In this document: positions 57,446-64,000 of the stretch, piece after piece
How the letters are laid out: each line of letters starts with the position of its first letter
How positions within the stretch are numbered: the stretch's first letter is position 1
Assembly: GCA_903813345.2 (NCBI GenBank)
Contig: CAIIXF020000001.1
Coordinates: 41,943,366-42,007,365, forward strand
Origin: Owenia fusiformis
Taxonomy: Eukaryota > Annelida > Polychaeta > Sabellida > Oweniidae
DNA: 64,000 bases
Direction: 5' to 3'
The notes under the pieces: generated by a model
What the model was told of the DNA's origin: nothing
Databases searched by the model: none
The model's input: only the letters and a program-made list of their open reading frames with translations
Made by a program: the position numbers and the translations under genes

Positions 57446-57935
57446 CGGTCTATATTTCTTAAATATATAATAAGTATTTCCCTAGGTATCACGAAAAATA
57501 AAAATAAGCCCATGCGTTGCAAATTGAATGCTCACTGTTTTCGAAAAGCAGTTCGAAGCGCACACTTAAACCGCTAAATACGCTGTGGCAACCCTGTCGG
57601 CTGCTCGCGTGTGTCAACCGCGCCGGCTTGTTGCTAGCACCACAGGGGCTCGATTGCAATAAACTGTGATGTCTTTCAAAAGAATTATGTGAGTGTTAGT
57701 GTGCTAGAATAAGCTTTTTGTTGTTGAAAACTCATGAGCATGTAATGAGCACTGCAGGGCTTATTGTTCTTTTTAATGATACCAGGGGAGAAACCTCATT
57801 AAAATATTACGCAATTCACTAGCACCGCGGGCATACAAAAATACAGTCTAGATAACATGACCAAACACAGGTATTTGTGAATTTTAAAACTAGGATAAAC
57901 TAATGTTATAATAAACTATATGACCATTATCAATA
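57446..57935. other. intergenic, no gene seen
   Basis: AT-rich with a GC-richer patch at about 57,590-57,650. No coding exon supported. Confidence 0.45.
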
Positions 57936-58025
57936 TCAACCATATAAACACTGTGGCTAGTCGATCTATGTGGATGCAGTCAAGCACATGTAATGTTTCG
58001 TGAGTACCCGCCTCTGTACTTTTTA
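57936..58025 (+). pseudogene. decayed copy of the zinc-finger family upstream exon
   Basis: ATATAAACACTGTGGCTAG, CGATCTATGTGGATGCAGTC and ATGTAATGTTTCGTG match, in inverse orientation, the exon-like segment at 61,150-61,288 on the minus strand. The frame that is open there contains stops here. It lies about 670 bp upstream of the plus-strand zinc-finger exon at 58,694, the order expected of a second gene copy. Confidence 0.5.
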
Positions 58026-58693
58026 ATGGAAGAAATTTGCACTTTTGTTCAAATAATCTACATTTACTCATCCGTGTATATCATACTTCATTGATTTACC
58101 AATTCCAAAGCAACGCTATAAACACACATTCTCTGATAATTTTACAGCGAATAGATAACTCAAACGAGTTCACTCGACCAGTTTTATCACCTCGCTCATA
58201 GCTGTGAGAAGGTATGTATAATTGCCATAGGTTTACCTTATAATGGGGAATAAAACATTCAAGTAATATAATTATTTCACGTACACAAATATGTCTGTGT
58301 GAAGTAAAATACAAATACAACGCATTTTATAATATTTTTGGGGTTATGGTATGAAATATCCGCTTTAAAAAAGCAATTTAATTATGATGTATCATGTGGA
58401 TTAGTAGACGTTCTAATTGGATTCAATGAACAGACTGGCTAGGTTTTAATTGAATCATTTTGAATGTGTGTATTTTTAATATTTTACATATATTTCTTAA
58501 ACGCTCTCATTGGATACATCAGGAAGAAACAAATATGGTTACATATAAACTTGAGTTGGGACAATAATTCAACAAAAATATAATTTTACAGTAGTATATG
58601 GTGAATATTTGATGCCCGACGATAATCTGATGTTTACTCAAGATGATGGACATCTTGATTTTATTTTCAATATATATTGCAACTATTTTGTAG

Positions 58694-58882
58694 ATGGATC
58701 TGATTGTCGTACAGCCAGTGGAGGAAACTGCCCCAACACGCCACATGTGCGATGAATACGGCAACCTTTTCAATAGCAAAAGCGCACTAAAAACGCATGG
58801 TAAAGAACCATGGCCTCCTCCACCAATGTTCTACTGCAATACTTATAGCGAAGCCTGTGTTGATCAGGACCATTTTTATTAG
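58694..58882 (+). pseudogene. degenerate C2H2 zinc-finger exon, plus-strand copy
   Basis: The acceptor CTATTTTGTAG is followed directly by ATG and 62 codons ending at a stop: MDLIVVQPVEETAPTRHM, then CDEYGNLFNSKSALKTH, then FYCNTYSEACVDQDHF. The first block has the C-x2-(Y)-x12-(H) layout of a C2H2 finger with the second Cys replaced by Tyr; the second block is likewise incomplete. A C2H2 finger binds zinc through two Cys and two His, so neither would fold normally. The start codon at the first exon base parallels the minus-strand copy at 60,898. Likely a decayed paralogue. Confidence 0.5.
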
Positions 58883-58884
58883 AC

Positions 58885-59270
58885 TCCAAAATGCCTAGGT
58901 CAAAATCTAGGTCAAATTCAAAGTTTTTCCTTATTTTTGCGATTCTGACACTACACTTTAATTATATTCTTCGAAACGATGTATACATGTAGCCAAGAGT
59001 GTGCTAATAGTGTTAGCTTTTTGCCGTCAGAAAGTATTTTGACCCACTTTTGAGATATGGCGTCCGAAAAGTAGGTCAAAATAAAAGGTTCTCCAAATTC
59101 AACGTATGAGTTATGAATTAAGGATAAAATTTTCTCAGGAATCCAAATCTGCAAACCAAATCTCGATCCGTCTTCCGTTCGGAAGTTATGGCGCTTTGAA
59201 ATTTCGAGAAAAAATCGATCTGATGATAACCTTATAGAAAGTCAAGAAAAGTGAAAAAATTGAAAAAATA
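58885..59270 (+). repeat. tandem duplication, copy 1 (about 385 bp)
   Basis: CCTAGGTCAAAATCTAGGTC, CGATTCTGACACTACACTTT, CTTTTTGCCGTCAG and GAAATTTCGAGAAAAAATCG. The whole block recurs at 59,366-59,735 with few differences. Confidence 0.8.
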
Positions 59271-59279
59271 CCTTTCCAG

Positions 59280-59370
59280 TCCATTTCCAGGTTCAAGTCA
59301 AGGTCCAGTCCAGGTCCAAGTCCAGTGTTTGTCTAGGTCCAAGTCAAGTCTAGGTCCAAGTCCAGTCCAG
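59280..59370 (+). repeat. minisatellite between the duplicated blocks
   Basis: Short units of the type AGGTCCAAGTCCAGTCC, about 90 bp, between the two 370-385-bp copies. The array may have mediated the duplication. Confidence 0.65.
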
Positions 59371-59735
59371 GGCCTAGGTCAAAATCTAGGTCAAATTCAA
59401 AGCTTTTCCTCATTTTTTCGATTCTGACACTACACTTTAATTATATTCTTCGAAATTTGGTATATATGTAGCCAAGAGTGTGCTTATAGTGTTAGCTTTT
59501 TGCTGTCAGAAAATATTTTGCCCCACTTTTGAGATATGGTGTCTGAAAAGTAGGTCAAAATAAAAACTTCTCTAAATTTAACGTATGAGTTTTGAATTAA
59601 GGATAGAATTTTCTAAGGGATCTGAATCTGCAAACCAAATTTCAATCCGACTTATGTTATGGCGTTTTGAAATTTCGAGAAAAATCGATCTTATGGTATC
59701 CTGATTGAAAGTCAAGAGAAGTGAAGAAAATGTTG
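59366..59735 (+). repeat. tandem duplication, copy 2
   Basis: Second copy of the 58,885-59,270 block, offset about 480 bp. It runs directly into the microsatellite that follows. Confidence 0.8.
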
Positions 59736-59739
59736 AAAA

Positions 59740-60078
59740 ATCCATCCATCCTTCCACCCATCCTTCCTATCTTATCCTTCCTTCTATCTATCTTTCCTTC
59801 ATATATTTTCCTTCCTATCCTATCCTTCCTATTCTATCCTATCCTTCTTTCCTACTCTATCCTATCGTTCCTTCTTATTCTATCCTATCCTTCCTATCCT
59901 ATCCCATGTTATCCTATCCTATCCTTCTTATCTATCCTTCCTATCCTTTCCTTTCCTTCCTATTCTATCATTCCTTGCTATTCTATTCTATCTCATCCTT
60001 TCCTATTCTATCCTATCGTTCCTTCCTATTCTATCCTATCCCTCCTTCCCTATTTCATCCATCCATCCATCCATCCAT
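59740..60078 (+). repeat. pyrimidine-rich microsatellite (TATCC/TTCC/ATCC)n
   Basis: About 340 bp of interrupted 4- and 5-bp units: TATCCTTCC, TATTCTATCC, then five ATCC units at the end. Long Ser/Pro/Tyr/Leu-rich open frames across it are artefacts of the repeat. Confidence 0.9.
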
Positions 60079-60081
60079 CTT

Positions 60082-60160
60082 TTTCTGGATGACTCAGTTT
60101 ATTCTGGATGACTCTGCTTATTCTGGATGACTCGGCTTATTCTGGATGACTGGGCTTAAA
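60082..60160 (+). repeat. 19-bp minisatellite, four copies
   Basis: Unit TTCTGGATGACTCGGCTTA repeated four times with single-base differences, immediately after the microsatellite. Confidence 0.85.
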
Positions 60161-60419
60161 AAGTCTAGATCTGGAGTCTGAAATTGAACTTGTTCAATTT
60201 CCACAGTCTAGTTATATTTTATTATCATAAGAATTAAAAGTAAAAATGAATGAAGTCTTACCTCAGAAACTTCCCATGAAACAGACAAAAGCCCATGAAC
60301 CAAAAGTATTTAGTTTCCTTTCTGTATCTTACTTGTTTGGCACATGGAGCGGTGAAATAGTCCACAGTGTCCAAAAACAATAATAATCCTATATTGGTAA
60401 TTGGAAAGATTCCACTTAC

Positions 60420-60898
60420 CACGATTTCAAAAAATTGTAAATAGATGATATAATTCTTGAATTTGGGTCATTTGTTTCAAGGAATCTGAAGGCTCTTTCA
60501 GCTGAGCTGACAAAATCACCAAGATTTACAGATGGTCCATCTGTTGGCTGCTCATTGTCACTTTCAAGGAATGTTAATGGCTCTGAAACTTGATCTGTGG
60601 GCATTTCAGTGGGTTGATGGTTCTTGGACTCTGAATTCACTTGATTGGCATTACTAATTTCAACATCTTCATTGTCATCATTACATGTTATGGACCCGTT
60701 TTTCAAATTAACAGTATTAGGGATGAAACCATAGTTTTTCCTTCTGTAATGGCATTTTCCAGTTGACGGGTCTATATTAAGTCTATCAATTTTCAATTCT
60801 TCATGAGGGTGTATTGTAATGGTGTGGCTAATTACTTCACTGAATAAGGAATGTTTATCCGAACAATGGATACAAAGAAAATCTGGCCAGTTGTCCAT
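60420..60898 (-). CDS. C2H2 zinc-finger protein exon, probable start exon
   Basis: Minus strand. The acceptor TTTATTTACAG is followed directly by ATGGACAACTGGCC. The frame encodes MDNWPDFLCIHCSDKHS and LFSEVISHTITIHPHEEL: C-x2-C-x12-H-x4-H, one canonical C2H2 finger at about residues 9-30, which would bind zinc and possibly DNA, RNA or protein. After it come a basic stretch (CHYRRKNYG) and an acidic Asn/Glu/Ser/Pro-rich tail with VNLGDFVSSAERAFRFLE near the end. The exon ends at a strong donor TCGTG|GTAAGTGG; read-through hits TAA one codon later (LKSW-stop), so about 159-160 residues. The upstream partner is the segment at 61,150-61,288. Open for 479 nt with good composition, so probably a real gene, possibly a young family member; decayed relatives lie at 58,694 and 62,870. 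Family beyond C2H2 not recognised. Confidence 0.6.
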
Positions 60899-60944
60899 CT
60901 GTAAATAAATCATCATGATAAAAGCATAATTTATTATAGCACCC

Positions 60945-61190
60945 ATTTGTTACCGTTCTGAATCCAAATGATACATAGTTGAATCCATTTGATACATATA
61001 TGTTGACGTTTACGAAATGTTGTTCAAATATCTTCCCTATAACAGGAATATGGTAGCTGAAACTTTCACACATTGTCATACTATGTATATTGAATATGTA
61101 TGCAAGATTTCAAGTCAATATGTTAAGTAGACACTCTGAGATCACTTACCTCGATTTTCTGTCATATCTTTTAAAAGACCCCATTCACTA
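60945..61190 (-). repeat. inverted duplication arm 1 (zinc-finger locus)
   Basis: Matches 62,870-63,112 in reverse complement: CGAGGTAAGTGAT, TGAATATGTATGCAAGATTT and TCAAATATCTTCCCTATAAC correspond with moderate divergence. Covers the end of the upstream exon and most of the intron. Confidence 0.7.
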
Positions 61191-61288
61191 TAATGTTCGC
61201 GAGAACCCACGAAACATTGCATATACATGACTGCATCCACATTGATCGACAAGCCACAGTGTATAAACAGAAATATGATCAAAATTGT
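61150..61288 (-). other. upstream exon-like segment of the zinc-finger gene
   Basis: Minus strand, between acceptor ATTTTTCACAG and donor TCGAG|GTAAGTGAT. One frame is open throughout (starts TILIIFLFIHCGLSINVDA), but joined to the next exon it would run into a stop within 15 codons. In the frame that does join, a TGA sits five codons before the donor. The simplest reading is a 5' UTR exon with translation starting at the ATG of the next exon. The donor region is conserved in the inverted copy at 62,905. Confidence 0.4.
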
Positions 61289-61655
61289 CTGTGAAAAATA
61301 TCAAAAACATTGAACTAATAAATAGATGATTTTGATATTTCCAATGAAATTCATCTCGTTTTAAAAAACGACCCGGTTAACTTAGTTCTCGTGCCTCTTA
61401 GCTATTAGAGTTAATGCAACGGACGTCAATTTTACAAAACGGAAATTATATTTGAAAAAATACGAAACGCCACCCAAATTCTAGAGTCTTAATCAAATGC
61501 GTTAACATATTAGTCAGCAAAACATCGCTATCCCACATAGTCCTGGCCTAATGCTTATGGTGTAATTAATTATTATGTAGACGGACGACAGCATGATGAA
61601 GTGAAGTTATCAATGAGCAACCCCAAGAGTCCATCATATGAAAACATTACCAAAT

Positions 61656-62192
61656 CACTGGTGATCCACTCGATTACGCTGGTTACCAAAACGGTTCGTT
61701 TTGGTAACAAAATGTCGGAACATCCGGAAGGTACGATTTTTCTCGTTTCCTTATTTTACACGTTGTAGGCAGAATTCCCACGACATTTTTTAACACAAAC
61801 GTGTATCAGTATCGTATGTTTAAGAAATTGTACATATTTGCGAACAAATAGTTCAGAAGACAACAGAATCGTCGATTTACTTCCTCACTTAAGTTACATA
61901 AACGGTTTGGGTTAAAAGTGCAGATCGTCACTGTTTTTCGAAAAACCGTTTATGTAACTTAAGTGAGGAAGTAAATCGACGCTTCTGTTATCCCCTGAGC
62001 TATTTTTTCGTAAACATGTACATTTTCTAAAACATATGATACTGATGCACGTTGTGAGAAAAACGTCGTGGGGATTCTGCCTACAACGCGTGAAATAAGG
62101 AAAAAAGAAAAATCGTGCCTTCGAAGTTTCCGACATTTTGTTACCAAAACGGTTCGTTTTGGTAACCAGCGTAATCGAGTGGATCACCAGTG
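61656..62192. mobile_element. 537-bp MITE with long inverted ends and CAAAT target duplication
   Basis: Ends CACTGGTGATCCACTCGATT and its exact inverse, with about 65 bp of arm (GTTACCAAAACGGTTCG, ACAAAATGTCGGAA). CAAAT flanks both sides (61,651-61,655 and 62,193-62,197). A central hairpin carries CTCACTTAAGTTACATAAAC. No transposase. The 5-bp duplication does not fit Tc1/mariner or Harbinger; superfamily left open. A truncated relative lies at 14,315-14,727. Confidence 0.8.
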
Positions 62193-62859
62193 CAAATACA
62201 AACTCAAAACGGTATGATAAAGCGCGGATATTCGACACAACATACCTGGAATTTCTCTCTAGTCTTTCAGATCTTAATCCCCCCATGTTACCCTACCAGA
62301 CCATTTGTTGGTGGTCATACTTTGCCCGAGAGGGGATATTATTATACATTATTAAATATGATTCAAGTTTCGTATGTTATGTAGTTTGGGTATCGTTTTA
62401 ATCGAAGCTTTTTAGGACGACAAAAACTTTACAGTTTCAAACCTATGCATCTTGATCAATGTGAAAAATAGAATAATATTGTCTTCAATTTATTATAAAA
62501 TCGAATTCTGACTTTGGGTCAATGTAATATTGTGTAACATTCAAATTATTGCTAAAACTCAACACCTGTTCTTCAAAATCAGTATTTCGCCTTGAGCATT
62601 TTCAAGCAGGACCAAGGGAACTTACTACTTTTCCGGAAAGCAGCGGATGAATTTTATTATTTCGATTAAAATGTACGTGATGTTGTTACTGTTTGTGCCG
62701 TTGACTAGTGCCATATTTGTGATAGAAAATAATAATAACACAATCATGGTATACAGGTTGGGCCAAAATGTTACTAATTTTAAAGTGTAATACACTGATC
62801 TCTAGTAGAAATCGGTGGATTCAGTCATGTACATGTTATTTATCATTAGGTCAAGTGTA

Positions 62860-63200
62860 CATTATTGAGAATGGGGTCATTGCAAAAATATAACAGCAAA
62901 TCGAGGTAAGTGATTTCAGAGTTTCTATTAAACACTGTGTCTTGAAATCTTGCATACATATTCAATATATAATTATATAGTCGGACAACATTTCAGCTAC
63001 GGCATTCATGTTATAGAGAAGATATCTGAACAAAATTTCGTAAACTAAAGCACATTTGTGTACCGATTCCAATATGTAACATTTGGATTGAGAACGGTAA
63101 CAATTGATTCCAATCATAACGTCAAGATACATCATAATATAAGCTTTTTCAAAACGAATATTTCATACCATAATCCCTAAAATATTATAGAAAGCGTTGG
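62860..63200 (+). pseudogene. partial inverted copy of the zinc-finger locus
   Basis: Plus strand: GAATGGGGTCATTGC, then ATCGAG|GTAAGTGATTTCAG, then intron sequence matching 61,150-60,945 inverted. At 63,143-63,200 a further block (CATACCATAATCCCTAAAAT) is the reverse complement of 58,322-58,370. No zinc-finger exon was found after it. Confidence 0.5.
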
Positions 63201-64000
63201 CTTTGTAGCTTACTTGACACAAACATATTTGGCAAACATTTTAGTCAGTGACATGTTCCACCTATCTGGACATGTCAACAAGGAACGTGAGATTCTCCGC
63301 TGCTAATAACCCCAGGCAGACGCAAGATAGACCAACTAGTGTTTTCATTCATTATATATTTATTCAATTCAAAAAGTATACAGTAGTTACAGTAGTCGCT
63401 GCCTAGCGCATTTTGCATTATAGGCTAGCATTTCAAGTTATACATAAAACAAAAATTAGAGAAGGCGAGTGAGTAAGTGCCAGTAAAATACCAACAGTAA
63501 ATCAGGAAGAGATGAACTAAGTTATACTAGAAACGAATTCAACAAACCTTTCTTTTAATTCAGAATCCTTTCCAAGTGAAAGGGAATTTTGAAAAATTTG
63601 AGATTCAATTTTTTCTTGTCCATTGAATGGGGTCCAACTAGTGTTGAATAAGTAAGAGTATGGTGTGCTAGAAAAGAAAGGTATTGTGGGCCCATTCTGG
63701 TTCGAAGATGTCTAACGGGCCGGGAAACCCTGTAACGGTGGACTCCAAAAGGTGCAAGAACCCGATCCTTGAGCGTTTCCTACCTGTTTTACAATGGAAC
63801 AGATGGGTGAGAATGAGACGTGACAATTCCCAGCAGGATTGAACACCTCTTCATTATATCAGCAGCGTGGAAGATCGAAAGGGAGTATTTCCTAGCGATG
63901 GGCTTATTTCATGCAGGACCCCTAACATATGGCTATCATACTCTCCAGCAAGGCGCATGGATGGAACCATTCATTCACTAAAATGTACATGGAGATTTGA
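63201..64000. other. end of window, no gene seen
   Basis: AT-rich then more balanced sequence. No exon, repeat boundary or RNA gene recognised. Confidence 0.5.

Noticed and set aside
59705-60130. 141-codon Ser/Pro/Tyr/Leu-rich frame resembling a secreted or membrane protein
   Set aside because: It is a translation of the TATCC/TTCC microsatellite; the other frames give equally long open frames.

Overview
The window is an AT-rich stretch of animal nuclear DNA. It has spliced genes with GT-AG introns, many short inverted-repeat elements and long minisatellite arrays. The only gene I can assign to a family is a T-box transcription factor closest to the T-brain/Eomes/Tbr1/Tbx21 group. That group is known mainly from deuterostomes and some other non-ecdysozoan animals, so I would guess a marine invertebrate, possibly an ambulacrarian. 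The species cannot be settled from the sequence alone.

Layout. (1) 0.58-6.3 kb, plus strand: a complete five-exon T-box gene whose exons join in frame into a protein of about 676 residues, with a polyadenylation signal at 6520-6525. (2) 6.5-10.56 kb: no gene; foldback elements, G-runs and a tRNA-derived SINE relic. (3) 10,567-21,868: a region bounded by short inverted termini and TA dinucleotides, carrying two unrelated ACGT-rich tandem arrays just inside its ends (about 119-bp and 190-bp monomers). About 6 kb between the arrays holds smaller inverted-repeat elements and a chain of exon-like segments, but no recognisable transposase. I read it as one large 11.3-kb DNA transposon. (4) 21,937-22,430: an exon of an unrecognised multi-pass membrane protein, starting only 68 bp after that element ends. 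(5) 22.7-57 kb: gene-free intergenic or intronic DNA built from DNA transposon debris: a Tc1/mariner deletion derivative with a transposase relic, TA-flanked and TTA/TAA-flanked MITEs, long palindromes, a 1.35-kb element with start-codon-bearing inverted termini, dispersed repeats and tandem arrays. (6) 57.9-63.2 kb: a local family of duplicated and inverted copies of a small C2H2 zinc-finger gene (one plausibly intact exon on the minus strand, one decayed exon on the plus strand, one partial inverted copy), interleaved with microsatellites and a MITE. (7) 63.2-64 kb: nothing recognised.

The T-box gene, the membrane-protein exon and the zinc-finger copies show no functional link. The main biological content outside the T-box gene is the structure of the mobile elements. 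Repeat boundaries and family assignments come from reading the sequence by eye; no alignment or database search was run.
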